From contig CACZWU010000007.1 of NCBI GenBank assembly GCA_902784965.1, positions 1 through 51,040 of the forward strand: a stretch of 51,040 bases of DNA, given 5' to 3'. Origin of the DNA: an uncultured Bacteroidia bacterium. GTDB taxonomy: Bacteria; Bacteroidota; Bacteroidia; Bacteroidales; UBA932. The notes beneath the pieces were generated by a model that made no database searches, was not told where the DNA came from, and worked only from the letters and a program-made list of their open reading frames with translations. Positions 35,368-44,122 of this stretch are shown here, in pieces. Positions within the stretch are counted from its first letter, which is position 1, and each line of letters starts with the position of its first letter. A program made the translations under genes and the position numbers.

Positions 35368-36699
35368 ATGTTTGAAAACTTGACCGACAGGCTGGAGAAA
35401 TCGTTCCGGCTCATCAAAGGACAAGGCCGTATTACGGAGGTCAACATCTCCGAGACGATGAAGGATGTGCGCAAGGCCCTCCTCGACGCCGATGTCAGCT
35501 ATAAGATTGCCAAGACTTTCTGCGACGAAGTCAAGCAGAAGGCCATCGGCCAGGACGTGCTCAAGGCCGTCCGCCCGGAACAGATGATGATCAAGATCGT
35601 CCACGACGAGCTGGTCGACCTGATGGGCAGCGAGGCCTCCGAGATCAACGTCAAAGGCAATCCGGGCATTGTGCTGGTCGCCGGTCTGAACGGTTCCGGT
35701 AAGACCACTTTCTGCGGCAAGCTGGCGCTTTATCTCAAGAGCAAGCGCGGGATGAAGGTCCTGGTGGCGGCCTGCGACACGTTCCGTCCGGCTGCCATCG
35801 AGCAGTTGAAGACGCTCTGCGGGCAGATCCAGGTCGACTGCTACACGGAAGACGGGGTCAAGGATCCGATTCAGATTGCGCAGAATGCCATCAAGAAGGC
35901 GAAAGCCGAGGGCTACTCGGTGGTCATCATCGATACCGCCGGCCGTCTGGCCGTCGATCAGGAATTGATGGACGAGATCTCCGCCTTGCACAAGGCGGTC
36001 AACCCCACCGAGACGCTCTTCGTGGTCGATGCCATGACCGGTCAGGATGCCGTGGAGACGGCGAAGACCTTCAACGAGTACCTCGACTTCGACGGCGTAG
36101 TGCTCACCAAGATGGACGGTGACACCCGCGGTGGTGCGGCGCTCTCGATCAAGGCCGTCGTGGGCAAGCCCATCAAGTTCGTCTCTTCGGGCGAGAAGAT
36201 GGAGGCGCTCGACATATTCTATCCGAAGCGTATCGCCGACCGCATCCTCGGCATGGGCGACGTGGTCACCCTCGTGGAGAAGGCGCAGGAGCAGTTCGAC
36301 GAGGAGGAGGCCCGCAAGCTGCACAAGAAGATTGCCCGCGACCAGTTCACGCTGCAGGATTTCTACGACCAGATCCAGCAGATCAAGAAGATGGGCAACA
36401 TCAAGGACCTGGCTTCGATGATTCCGGGTGTCGGCAAGGCGCTGCGCGACGTGGACATCGACAACGATTCCTTCAAGCAGACCGAGGCCATCATCCTGTC
36501 GATGACGCCTTTCGAGCGGGAGAATCCCAGCTACATCAACGGCAGCCGCCGCAAGCGCATCGCGAATGGCAGCGGCACGACGCTCGTCGATGTCAACCGT
36601 CTCCTCAAGCAGTTCGAAAGCACCCGCAAGGTCATGAAGAACATGACGACCACCAACCCGATGGCCGCCCGCCTCATGAAGAAGAAAAAACGCCGCTAG
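35368..36699 (+). CDS. ffh: Signal recognition particle GTPase Ffh
   Basis: A 443-residue SRP54-type GTPase that targets nascent membrane proteins to the translocon with 4.5S RNA and FtsY. N domain (1-85), G domain with P-loop GLNGSGKTT (106-114), DTAGRLAVD, TKMDGDTRGGAAL, and a C-terminal M domain (about 295-443: MIPGVGK, MTPFERENPSYINGSRRKRIANGSG given as MTPFERENP, SYINGSRRKRIA). The M domain ends in a short basic tail with few Met. Length and order are standard. Confidence 0.97.
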   Translation: MFENLTDRLEKSFRLIKGQGRITEVNISETMKDVRKALLDADVSYKIAKTFCDEVKQKAIGQDVLKAVRPEQMMIKIVHDELVDLMGSEASEINVKGNPGIVLVAGLNGSGKTTFCGKLALYLKSKRGMKVLVAACDTFRPAAIEQLKTLCGQIQVDCYTEDGVKDPIQIAQNAIKKAKAEGYSVVIIDTAGRLAVDQELMDEISALHKAVNPTETLFVVDAMTGQDAVETAKTFNEYLDFDGVVLTKMDGDTRGGAALSIKAVVGKPIKFVSSGEKMEALDIFYPKRIADRILGMGDVVTLVEKAQEQFDEEEARKLHKKIARDQFTLQDFYDQIQQIKKMGNIKDLASMIPGVGKALRDVDIDNDSFKQTEAIILSMTPFERENPSYINGSRRKRIANGSGTTLVDVNRLLKQFESTRKVMKNMTTTNPMAARLMKKKKRR

Positions 36700-36810
36700 C
36701 GCCTCGCTGGCTCTGGTTTTCGTCCCGCTCGCAGAAAAATGCTCGCGGCTCCGAACCCGAGCCAAAGGCGAGAGCACGACCTTCGGGAGTAAACCACCCG
36801 ACTGCTACGC

Positions 36811-37776
36811 TTACAACTGATCGTTTCTATACGCATATACACTGCGCAGTTGTTCGAAGAGTTCCGGATGGTTGCGCAGTTTTGCGTCATCTTGAAGGAT
36901 ATCATAAGGGTCCTGGGGAAGGGTGACGCCTGAGACGGTGAAAGATTTCAGTTCGTCGATATCGAACGCCTCGCCGAGGGCGCGGACGACGGCGGTGGTG
37001 CCGTTCATCTTGCCCTGGATGGAGTAACCGGCAATGTGGGGCGTGGCGATGTCGGCGGCGGCGAGGAGGGTGCGGTTGATGTCCGGCTCGTTTTTCCAGA
37101 CGTCGATGACCAGTTTGTCCAGTTTCGGGCGGGCGGCCAGCAGGGCGGCCTCGTCGACGACTTCGCCGCGGGAGGCGTTGATGAAAGAGGCGCCGGGTTT
37201 CATAGCCGCGAAAAAAGCCGCATCCGCAAAGTCCCGGTTTTCAGGCCATAACGGAATGTGGAGCGTCACGACGTCGGATTGCGCGAGGAGTTCGGGCAGC
37301 GGCGTGAAGCCGGCCGGGCCTTCGGCGGCTTCGCGCGGCGGGTCGTTCAGCAAGACGCGTATGCCGCGGCGGCGTCCGGCTTCAGCAACGAGCGTACCGA
37401 CATGTCCTACCCCGATGACACCCAGCGTAGTGCCAGGGCGATCGAGACCGAGCGTATGCAGGGCGACACGCACATATTGCGCAACGGCGGCAGCGTTGCA
37501 GCCCGGCGCACTGGCCACGGTAATGCCGTGGGAGGCGCAGTAATCCAGGTCGATGTGGTCTGTGCCGATGGTCGCCGTGGCGACCAGGCGGATGGCAGAG
37601 CCGTCGAGGAGTGCCGCGTCGCAGCGCGTACGCGTGCGCACCAGCAGCGCGGCGGCATCGCGGACGTCGGCCGGGCCGATGGCCTTGCCAGGCAAGGCCC
37701 GGACTTCGAACCACGGATCCGTTACTCCTTCCAGGAAGGGGATATCACGATCGACTACCAGAACAGGACGCTGCAT
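36811..37776 (-). CDS. pdxB: 4-phosphoerythronate dehydrogenase
   Basis: A 321-residue NAD-dependent 2-hydroxyacid dehydrogenase. Landmarks are GTDHIDLDYC, the NAD loop GVIGVGHVGTLV, SDVVTLHIPLWPEN, INASRGEVVDEAAL and the PdxB-like WKNEPDINRTLL followed by ATPHIAGYSIQGKMNGT. PdxB oxidises 4-phosphoerythronate in vitamin B6 synthesis. The C-terminal dimerisation part found in the 378-residue E. coli enzyme is much reduced. It is the last gene of recF-DUF721-pdxB and starts directly after the DUF721 stop with no gap (TAAATG). Confidence 0.85.
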   Translation of the reverse strand: MQRPVLVVDRDIPFLEGVTDPWFEVRALPGKAIGPADVRDAAALLVRTRTRCDAALLDGSAIRLVATATIGTDHIDLDYCASHGITVASAPGCNAAAVAQYVRVALHTLGLDRPGTTLGVIGVGHVGTLVAEAGRRRGIRVLLNDPPREAAEGPAGFTPLPELLAQSDVVTLHIPLWPENRDFADAAFFAAMKPGASFINASRGEVVDEAALLAARPKLDKLVIDVWKNEPDINRTLLAAADIATPHIAGYSIQGKMNGTTAVVRALGEAFDIDELKSFTVSGVTLPQDPYDILQDDAKLRNHPELFEQLRSVYAYRNDQL

Positions 37777-38073
37777 TTATGTCAATTTGATTTGCCGGAT
37801 ATCATCTTCCCCCAGCTGCTTGTTGAGCTGGACGCGGATGTCTTCGAGCAGGGTCTGCAGATGCGCGCGGACAACCGAGGATTTCAGTTTGCAGCGCAGC
37901 ACGCCATCGCGGAACGAACGGCTCGCCGTGTAGTCGCCCAGCCGTATCTGGCCGATGGTCAAGGCATCCCACATCCCGCAGATCCGGGCCTGGAGCAGGC
38001 CCTCGCCCAAATTGGATTCCTGCACGTAAGCGGTAATCGCCTCCCCGATGCTCTTGGTCTTCTCGCGTTTCAT
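37777..38073 (-). CDS. DUF721 (DciA-like) protein
   Basis: A 98-residue protein of the DUF721 family (MKREKTKSIGEAITAYVQES, here the typical opening; GEGLLQARICGMWDALTIG; LRCKLKSSVVRAHLQTL). DUF721 proteins include DciA, which loads the replicative helicase in most bacteria lacking DnaC, and the gene usually sits beside recF, as here. The start overlaps the recF stop (ATGA). The C-terminal extension is short, so helicase loading is inferred rather than shown. Confidence 0.85.
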   Translation of the reverse strand: MKREKTKSIGEAITAYVQESNLGEGLLQARICGMWDALTIGQIRLGDYTASRSFRDGVLRCKLKSSVVRAHLQTLLEDIRVQLNKQLGEDDIRQIKLT

Positions 38074-39164
38074 TCGGCCGAAATCCTCCCCGCTTCCACA
38101 TGATAGCTCCGGACATCGGAATCGATGCCGTGTGACACCTGGTCGAGCCGTACCTTGTTGCTGTCGGTCAGGAAAATCTGTCCGAAATCGAGCGTCGAAA
38201 CCAGCGACAGCAGGTTCTCGACCCGCTGCATGTCGAGTTTGTCGAACACGTCGTCGAGCAGCAGGATGGGCGTCTGGCCGCAGCTCTCCCGCACGAAGCG
38301 GAACTGCGCCAGTTTCATGGCCAGCAGGAAACTCTTCTGCTGTCCCTGCGAACCGCAGCGGCGCAGCGGATGCCCGTCGATATGGAACAGCAGGTCGTCG
38401 CGCTGGAGGCCTGCCGTAGTATAGTGCAGTACCCGCTCCTTCTCTGCCTCGCGGGCGAAAAGCTCTTCGAGCGGACAGTCGTCCAGGTCGGAGCGGTAGG
38501 CCACATCGACCGCCTCTTTTCCTTCGGAAAGCCGGGCGTAGAACGACTGGATGAGGGGCCGCAACTGCTCACAAAGGGTACGGCGCGCCTCATGGACATA
38601 GTCAGCATGGGGTGCCATCCGCTCGGAAATCGTGTCGAGCAGCGCCGGGAACACCGTCTCCGACTTGAGGAGCTTGTTGCGCTGCAGCAGCAGCTGGTTG
38701 TAGGCCTGGATATGCTGCAGGTACTGCCGGTCGCTCTGTGAGAGGATGAAATTGAGGTATTTGCGACGGTCTTCGCCCGCATCGTTGATGAGCGCCGCGT
38801 CGAGCGGCGACACCATCACCACGGGCAGCAGGCCGATGTGTTCGGAAAAGCGGGCGTAGTTCTTCGCCCCACGCCGGAAAGTCTTCTCCCCGCCCCGGCG
38901 CACCGACGCGGATATTTTCTCCTCCGTGCCGCCATCCATCCGATAGAAACCGCAAAGCGTCGCCTCCGGCGCGCCATAGGCGTAGACATACTGGTCGGAG
39001 GCGGAAAAGTAACTCTTGGTCATCGACAGGTAGTACACGGCATCGAGCAGGTTGGTCTTCCCCGCCCCGTTGCTGCCGTAGACATAATTGACCTTCGGCG
39101 AGAAAGTGATTTCCGCCTCGGAGATGTTCTTGAAATCGTGAAGGATGATCCGGTTTAAAAACAT
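38070..39164 (-). CDS. recF: DNA replication/repair protein RecF
   Basis: A 364-residue SMC-like ATPase that loads RecA at gapped DNA with RecO and RecR. Walker A GSNGAGKT (30-37), FSASDQYVYAYG, VVMVSPLDAALI, SEGKEAVDVAYRSDLDDC, the signature GSQGQQKSFLLAMKLAQF and Walker B PILLLDDVFDKLD. The start at 39164 (MFLNRIILHDFKNI) is preferred over a Met 18 bases upstream because it lies 15 bases past a clear -7 box and gives the family N-terminus. It heads the recF-DUF721-pdxB operon. Confidence 0.95.
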   Translation of the reverse strand: MFLNRIILHDFKNISEAEITFSPKVNYVYGSNGAGKTNLLDAVYYLSMTKSYFSASDQYVYAYGAPEATLCGFYRMDGGTEEKISASVRRGGEKTFRRGAKNYARFSEHIGLLPVVMVSPLDAALINDAGEDRRKYLNFILSQSDRQYLQHIQAYNQLLLQRNKLLKSETVFPALLDTISERMAPHADYVHEARRTLCEQLRPLIQSFYARLSEGKEAVDVAYRSDLDDCPLEELFAREAEKERVLHYTTAGLQRDDLLFHIDGHPLRRCGSQGQQKSFLLAMKLAQFRFVRESCGQTPILLLDDVFDKLDMQRVENLLSLVSTLDFGQIFLTDSNKVRLDQVSHGIDSDVRSYHVEAGRISAE

Positions 39165-39179
39165 AATTGAACTTATGCA

Positions 39180-39187
39180 CAAATATA
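39180..39187 (-). promoter_or_regulatory. -7 box of recF operon
   Basis: TATATTTG on the minus strand, 15 bases before the ATG at 39164. It overlaps an alternative upstream Met codon region and so decides the start. Confidence 0.55.
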
Positions 39188-39197
39188 TAAAATAATA

Positions 39198-39227
39198 TTG
39201 GTGATTCCCATTTTTGTCGTAAATTTG
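39198..39227 (+). promoter_or_regulatory. Promoter of the TPR-yebC-decarboxylase run
   Basis: TTGG (39199-39202 region), about 18 bases, TAAATTTG (39220-39227), then 33 bases to the ATG at 39261. It is divergent from the recF promoter within 50 bases. Confidence 0.6.
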
Positions 39228-39260
39228 CAGGATACGAAAATTACGAAAAAACTATAAAAA

Positions 39261-39935
39261 ATGGCACAGAACAAACAACCTGAAGTTCAGCAGGAGCAGG
39301 TCGCAACGACTGTCTCCGGTGTAGAAAGTTTTATCAAGGAAAACCAGAAATGGATTGAATGGGCACTCATCGCCATTGTCGTGATCATCCTCGGCATCCT
39401 GGCCTATAACCGCTGGGTCGTGACACCCGCCCGCCAGGAAGCGCAGGAACAGATGTTCCAGGCAGAGCAGAGCTTCCGCCTCGGCGACTTCGAGACCGCC
39501 CTCAAAGGTGACGGCAACGTCCTCGGCTTCGCCGACATCATCGCCAACTATGGCAAACGCGCCGGCAAGAGCGTATACCTCTACGCAGGTCTTTGCAACC
39601 TCCAGCTCGGCAACAACGAAGAGGCCATCGCCAACCTCAAGAAGTATAGCACCAAGGACAAACTGATGCAAGGCCGTGCTTGGTGCGCCATGGGTGACGC
39701 CTATTCCAACATGCAGGACTACACCGCCGCCCTCAACTGGTACAAGAAAGCCGCCGCGCTGGAAGACAACGCCTATGCCGCCGGTTATCTGCTGAAAGCC
39801 GGCATCGTTTCGGAAGAGCTTGGAGACAAGGACGGCGCCCTGAAATGCTACAAGGAAATTGAGACGAAGTACCCCCAGACCCTCGAGGGCTACGATATCC
39901 AAAAATATATCTCCCGCATTGAAAACCAGCAATAA
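39261..39935 (+). CDS. Membrane-anchored tetratricopeptide repeat protein
   Basis: A 224-residue protein with one membrane helix (about 32-49, WALIAIVVIILGILAY) after a short Gln-rich cytoplasmic N-terminus, then TPR-like helices (about 60-220: YLYAGLCNLQLGNNEEAI, AWCAMGDAYSNMQDYTAAL, DGALKCYKEI). The layout resembles YfgM-type periplasmic TPR proteins that assist secretion or envelope quality control; the exact role is not known. It is the first gene of a closely spaced plus-strand run, 8 bases before yebC. Confidence 0.85.
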   Translation: MAQNKQPEVQQEQVATTVSGVESFIKENQKWIEWALIAIVVIILGILAYNRWVVTPARQEAQEQMFQAEQSFRLGDFETALKGDGNVLGFADIIANYGKRAGKSVYLYAGLCNLQLGNNEEAIANLKKYSTKDKLMQGRAWCAMGDAYSNMQDYTAALNWYKKAAALEDNAYAAGYLLKAGIVSEELGDKDGALKCYKEIETKYPQTLEGYDIQKYISRIENQQ

Positions 39936-39943
39936 TCCGGATT

Positions 39944-40690
39944 ATGGGAAGAGCATTTGAATTCCGCAAGGAAAGAAAATTCAAACGTTGGGGTCACATG
40001 GCCAAGACGTTTACCAAAATCGGCAAGGAAATCACCATCGCCGTCAAGAACGGCGGACCCGACGTGACCGGCAACCCGCGCCTCCGCGCCCTGCTGCAGA
40101 CCGCTCGCAGTGAGAACATGCCGAAGGAAAACATCGAACGTGCCATCAAGAAGGCCACCGACAAGGACCAGGCCGACTACAAGGAAGTGGTGTACGAGGG
40201 TTACGGCCCTCACGGCGTAGCCATCCTCGTGGAGACCGCCACCGACAACACCAACCGTACCGTGGCCAATATCCGCAGTTATTTCAACAAGTTCGGCGGC
40301 AACCTGGGTACCTCTGGCAGCGTGGCTTTCATGTTCGACCACAAATGTGTGTTCAAGATCAAGAACAGCCCCGACATCGACATCGAGGAACTTGAACTCG
40401 AACTCATCGACTTCGGCGCAGACGAAGTGTTCGTCGACGAATTCGAGAACAAGGACGGCGACACCGAAGAAGTGATTACCATCTACGGCGAGTACACCGC
40501 TTTCAACAACATCCAGAAGTACATCGAAGACAAAGGCTACGAACTCGTGTCAGCCGGCTTCGACCGTTTCCCCAATGGCGAGATGAAACACCTCACCGCC
40601 GAGGAGCGCGTGGAACTCGACAAACTGCTCGAGAAACTCGAGGAAGACGACGACGTCCAGAACGTCTTCCACAACCTGGAAGAAGAATAA
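39944..40690 (+). CDS. YebC/TACO1 family regulator
   Basis: A 248-residue YebC-family protein: FKRWGHMAKTFTKIGKEI, NPRLRALLQTARSENMPKENIERAI (given in parts NPRLRALLQTA and RSENMPKENIERAI), YEGYGPHGVAILVE, TDNTNRTVANIR, GSVAFMFD. Members act as transcription regulators or help ribosomes through proline stretches. The Trp-containing N-terminus is the shape seen in Bacteroidota. It lies between the TPR gene and the methylmalonyl-CoA epimerase gene and is probably co-transcribed with both. Confidence 0.95.
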   Translation: MGRAFEFRKERKFKRWGHMAKTFTKIGKEITIAVKNGGPDVTGNPRLRALLQTARSENMPKENIERAIKKATDKDQADYKEVVYEGYGPHGVAILVETATDNTNRTVANIRSYFNKFGGNLGTSGSVAFMFDHKCVFKIKNSPDIDIEELELELIDFGADEVFVDEFENKDGDTEEVITIYGEYTAFNNIQKYIEDKGYELVSAGFDRFPNGEMKHLTAEERVELDKLLEKLEEDDDVQNVFHNLEEE

Positions 40691-40711
40691 TCTATTTTAA
40701 CACACTATATT

Positions 40712-41125
40712 ATGAATCTCACACACATCGAACACCTCGGAATCGCGGTCAAATCGCTGGAAGAGGCCATCCCTTATTATGAAAACGTACTCGGTCTGAA
40801 ATGCTACGCCATTGAAGAGGTCGCTGACCAGAAAGTGAAGACCGCCTTCTTCAAGATCGGCCAGACCAAACTCGAGCTGCTGGAACCCACCAGCCCGGAA
40901 AGCACCATCGCCGCTTTCATTGAGAAACGCGGTGAAGGCATCCATCACCTCGCCTTCGCCACCGACGACGTGGCTGCCTGCCTGGCAGAAGCCGAAGAGA
41001 AAGGTGTCCGCCTCATCGACAAGGCTCCCCGTCCGGGCGCCGAGCAGATGATGATCGCTTTCGTCCACCCGAAGTCGACCAAAGGCGTGCTCACAGAATT
41101 CTGCATGAAGAAGCCGCAGGAGTAA
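40712..41125 (+). CDS. mce: Methylmalonyl-CoA epimerase
   Basis: A 137-residue vicinal-oxygen-chelate protein interconverting the R and S forms of methylmalonyl-CoA. Metal-ligand features are IEHLGIAV (His), [13 protein letters not shown] (Glu), [12 protein letters not shown] (His) and VLTEFC (Glu). It feeds the decarboxylase encoded just downstream in the succinate-to-propionate route. The gap to the next gene is 34 bases. Confidence 0.95.
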   Translation: MNLTHIEHLGIAVKSLEEAIPYYENVLGLKCYAIEEVADQKVKTAFFKIGQTKLELLEPTSPESTIAAFIEKRGEGIHHLAFATDDVAACLAEAEEKGVRLIDKAPRPGAEQMMIAFVHPKSTKGVLTEFCMKKPQE

Positions 41126-41159
41126 GCAAAACCGAATACAAACCCTAGATCTTACTATA

Positions 41160-42722
41160 ATGAGTCAGCAACTCGAAAAAGTAAAAGAGCTTATCGAACT
41201 GAGAGAGAAAGCTCGTATGGGCGGCGGCCAGAAAGGTATCGACAGCCAGCACGCCAAAGGAAAATACACCGCTCGCGAACGCATCAACATGCTTCTCGAC
41301 GAAGGCAGCTTCGAAGAATTCGATATGTTTATGACCCACCGTTGCACCAACTTCGGCATGGAGAAGAAGACCTACCTGGGTGATGGTGTGGTGACCGGTT
41401 ACGGCACGATCGCCGGCCGTCTGGTCTATGTCTTCGCACAGGATTTCACCGTGATCGGCGGCTCGCTCTCCGAGACCCTGGCACAGAAGATCTGCAAGGT
41501 CATGGACATGGCCATGAAGAACGGTGCTCCCTGCATCGGCCTGAACGACTCGGGCGGCGCCCGTATCCAGGAAGGTGTGAATGCACTGGCAGGCTACTCC
41601 GAGATTTTCGAACGCAACATTCTTGCTTCGGGTGTCGTCCCGCAGATCTCCGCCATCCTCGGCCCTTGCGCCGGCGGCGCCGTGTACTCCCCGGCCCTGA
41701 CCGACTTCATCATCATGTCGGAAGGAACTTCCTACATGTTCCTGACGGGTCCGGCCGTGGTCAAGCAGGTCACCGGTGAGACCGTCACGCAGGAAGAACT
41801 CGGCGGCGCTTCCGTACACGCTTCCAAGAGCGGTGTGGCCCAGTTCAAGGCCGCTACCGAGGAAGATGCCATCGCCACGATCCGCGAACTCCTGAGCTAC
41901 CTCCCGCAGAACAACATGGAAGAGCCCCCGTACGTGCCGACCGAAGACCCGATCGACCGCAAGGAGGACTCCCTCAACGAAATCATTCCCGACAGCCCGA
42001 ACGCACCTTACGACATGTACGAAGTCATCGGCTCCATCGTCGACGACGGCAAGTTCCTCGAAGTCCACAAAGACTACGCGAAGAACATCATCGTCGGCTT
42101 CGGCCGCTTTGGCGGTACGGCCGTCGGTATCGTGGCCAACCAGCCGAAATACCTGGCCGGCGTGCTCGACATCAACGCTTCCCGCAAGGGTGCGCGTTTC
42201 GTCCGCTTCTGCGACGCCTTCAACATCCCCATCGTGACGCTTGTCGACGTGCCGGGCTTCCTCCCGGGTACCCAGCAGGAATACGGCGGCATCATCGTCC
42301 ACGGCGCGAAACTTCTCTACGCCTACGGCGAAGCCACCATTCCGAAAGTCACCGTCACGCTCCGCAAGTCCTACGGTGGTTCCCATATCGTGATGAGCTG
42401 CAAGCAGCTGCGTGGTGACATCAACTACGCTTGGCCGACCGCCAACATCGCCGTGATGGGTGCCGAAGGTGCCGTGGCCGTGCTCTATGCCAAGGAAATC
42501 AAGGCCGAGGAAGATCCCGCCAAACAGAAGGAAATCGCCGAAGCCAAGAAGAAAGAGTACAACGACCTCTTCTGCAACCCGTACAATGCAGCCAAATATG
42601 GCTACATCGACGATGTCATCGAACCGCGCAACACGCGTTTCCGCGTCATCCGCGCCCTCGAGCAGCTCTCCACCAAGAAGCTCTCGAACCCGGCCAAGAA
42701 ACACGATAACATGCCTCTGTAA
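41160..42722 (+). CDS. mmdA: Methylmalonyl-CoA decarboxylase / propionyl-CoA carboxylase carboxyltransferase subunit
   Basis: A 520-residue acyl-CoA carboxyltransferase with two crotonase-like halves. N-terminal half: [22 protein letters not shown] (in parts [20 protein letters not shown]), [33 protein letters not shown]-terminal half: [22 protein letters not shown] (in parts [22 protein letters not shown]), [11 protein letters not shown]. It moves the carboxyl group between methylmalonyl-CoA and biotin on the carrier protein. With the biotin carrier, beta and gamma subunits beside it, it forms a Na+-pumping decarboxylase that saves energy in propionate formation. The reverse, carboxylase direction is also possible. 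Confidence 0.95.
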   Translation: MSQQLEKVKELIELREKARMGGGQKGIDSQHAKGKYTARERINMLLDEGSFEEFDMFMTHRCTNFGMEKKTYLGDGVVTGYGTIAGRLVYVFAQDFTVIGGSLSETLAQKICKVMDMAMKNGAPCIGLNDSGGARIQEGVNALAGYSEIFERNILASGVVPQISAILGPCAGGAVYSPALTDFIIMSEGTSYMFLTGPAVVKQVTGETVTQEELGGASVHASKSGVAQFKAATEEDAIATIRELLSYLPQNNMEEPPYVPTEDPIDRKEDSLNEIIPDSPNAPYDMYEVIGSIVDDGKFLEVHKDYAKNIIVGFGRFGGTAVGIVANQPKYLAGVLDINASRKGARFVRFCDAFNIPIVTLVDVPGFLPGTQQEYGGIIVHGAKLLYAYGEATIPKVTVTLRKSYGGSHIVMSCKQLRGDINYAWPTANIAVMGAEGAVAVLYAKEIKAEEDPAKQKEIAEAKKKEYNDLFCNPYNAAKYGYIDDVIEPRNTRFRVIRALEQLSTKKLSNPAKKHDNMPL

Positions 42723-42737
42723 TCAAACCTGCAACGT

Positions 42738-43655
42738 ATGAAACATTTGAAACTGTTTTTGGCGGTTGTCGGTTTGACCTTGTGCTTCACGGCAGGAGCG
42801 CAGAGCCAGGACGCCATGCGCCTGAACGAGTACCTGGTGATCAACACCGATGATTTCCAGGATGACTTCGGGCAGCAGAACGCCTGGATCGAGCTTTTCA
42901 ACTCCTCCTACGGCACGGTGGACATCGCCGGATGCTTCCTGTCCGACGACCCCGACAACCTGAAGAAATACGCCATTCCGGGTGGCGACGTCCTGACCAA
43001 GATCAAGCCGCGCCAGCACGTCATTTTCTGGGCGGACAACCAGCCGTACCGCGGCACGTTCCACGTGTCGTTCGACCTGGCGGGCGCCAAGGAGATCATC
43101 TTCACCAAGGGTGACGGCAAGACCATCATCGACCGCATCCCCGTCAAGCACGACCTGGGCGAGAACGTCTCGTTCGGCCGCGCGGAAGACGGTATCGGTT
43201 CCGTGGACGGCAGCGGAGAAGGCTGGAACGTGCAGCCGCGTACCTCCCCGAGCACCAACAACGCCCTGATCGACAAGGCAGCGAAACCCGACCGCATGAA
43301 GGCCATCGACCCGTACGGCTGGATCCTTGCCCTGACGGCCATGTCGGTGGTGTTCCTCGCACTGATCCTCCTCTATTTCATCTTCAAAGCCATCGGCAAT
43401 GCCAACATCAAGGCCGGCAAGAAGCGCTCCGCCGCTGCCGCCGGTACCGATGTGAAGGCGTCGGCCTACGGTGAGACGCCCGGCGAGGTCTATGCCGCCA
43501 TCGCCATGGCCATGCACCTATACCAGCAGGACGACGAGGGACACGATGAGGAAAGCTTCGTCGTGACGCTCCATCATACGGACCGTACCTACTCGCCGTG
43601 GAGCTCCAAGATCTACACGCTCCGCCAGACCCCGTCGCTCAACAAAAGAAGATAA
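42738..43655 (+). CDS. Lamin-tail domain fused to OadG-like gamma subunit
   Basis: A 305-residue membrane protein. After a signal peptide (1-21) comes a lamin-tail-like domain (about 27-170: MRLNEYLV, NAWIELFNSSYGTVDIAGCFLSDD in parts NAWIELFNSS and VDIAGCFLSDD), then one membrane helix (194-217) and a cytoplasmic tail (218-305) resembling OadG gamma subunits of Na+-pumping decarboxylases. Gamma subunits assemble the complex and bind metal. Position between mmdA and the biotin carrier supports the role. The periplasmic domain is not needed for the known gamma function, and its purpose is unknown. It lies 15 bases after mmdA. Confidence 0.82.
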   Translation: MKHLKLFLAVVGLTLCFTAGAQSQDAMRLNEYLVINTDDFQDDFGQQNAWIELFNSSYGTVDIAGCFLSDDPDNLKKYAIPGGDVLTKIKPRQHVIFWADNQPYRGTFHVSFDLAGAKEIIFTKGDGKTIIDRIPVKHDLGENVSFGRAEDGIGSVDGSGEGWNVQPRTSPSTNNALIDKAAKPDRMKAIDPYGWILALTAMSVVFLALILLYFIFKAIGNANIKAGKKRSAAAAGTDVKASAYGETPGEVYAAIAMAMHLYQQDDEGHDEESFVVTLHHTDRTYSPWSSKIYTLRQTPSLNKRR

Positions 43656-43675
43656 CACCCTAACCCAGAAAAGAA

Positions 43676-44113
43676 ATGAAAGAGTATAAAATCAAGATCA
43701 ACGGTAACAACTATAATGTTACCATCGACGAGGTGGAGGACAATGTAGCCAAGGTCGAGGTCAACGGCACTCCGTACAACGTCGAATTCGAGAAACCGCT
43801 CTCGAAGCCCAAGACCATCAGCGTGGTCAACAAGCCCGCCGCCGCTCCTGCTGCAGGTCCGGCTCCCGCCAACAAGCCCGCCGCCGCTCCTGCTGCCGCA
43901 GGTGGCGCCACGGTCAACTCCCCGCTCCCGGGCGTCGTGCTCGAAGTCAAGGTCAAGGACGGCGACAAAGTCACCAAGGGACAGGTCATCATGGTCCTCG
44001 AAGCCATGAAGATGGAGAACGCCATCGAGGCCCCTTGCGACGGTACCGTCACCATCAAGGCCCAGAAGGGCGACTCCGTGCTGGAAGGCGCTCCGCTGGC
44101 CGTCATCGCTTAG
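43676..44113 (+). CDS. Biotin carboxyl carrier subunit
   Basis: A 145-residue biotin/lipoyl-attachment protein. The biotin site is EAMKMEN in the C-terminal domain (about 75-145: VNSPLPGVVLEVKVKDGD). Residues about 1-42 form a small beta region, and 43-75 are a Pro/Ala linker with a repeated NKPAAAPAA unit. It shuttles carboxyl-biotin between the MmdA subunit and the membrane pump. Spacing to both neighbours is 9-20 bases. Confidence 0.95.
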   Translation: MKEYKIKINGNNYNVTIDEVEDNVAKVEVNGTPYNVEFEKPLSKPKTISVVNKPAAAPAAGPAPANKPAAAPAAAGGATVNSPLPGVVLEVKVKDGDKVTKGQVIMVLEAMKMENAIEAPCDGTVTIKAQKGDSVLEGAPLAVIA

Positions 44114-44122
44114 TACACGCTT

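Noticed and set aside
36700..36810. Terminator or small RNA after ffh
   Set aside because: Only weak, interrupted complementarity (cgcct.ggctc / gagccaaaggcg) and no T run; not enough to call.
43840..43905. Tandem DNA repeat
   Set aside because: The repeat is only the coding of a Pro/Ala linker in the biotin carrier, common in these proteins.
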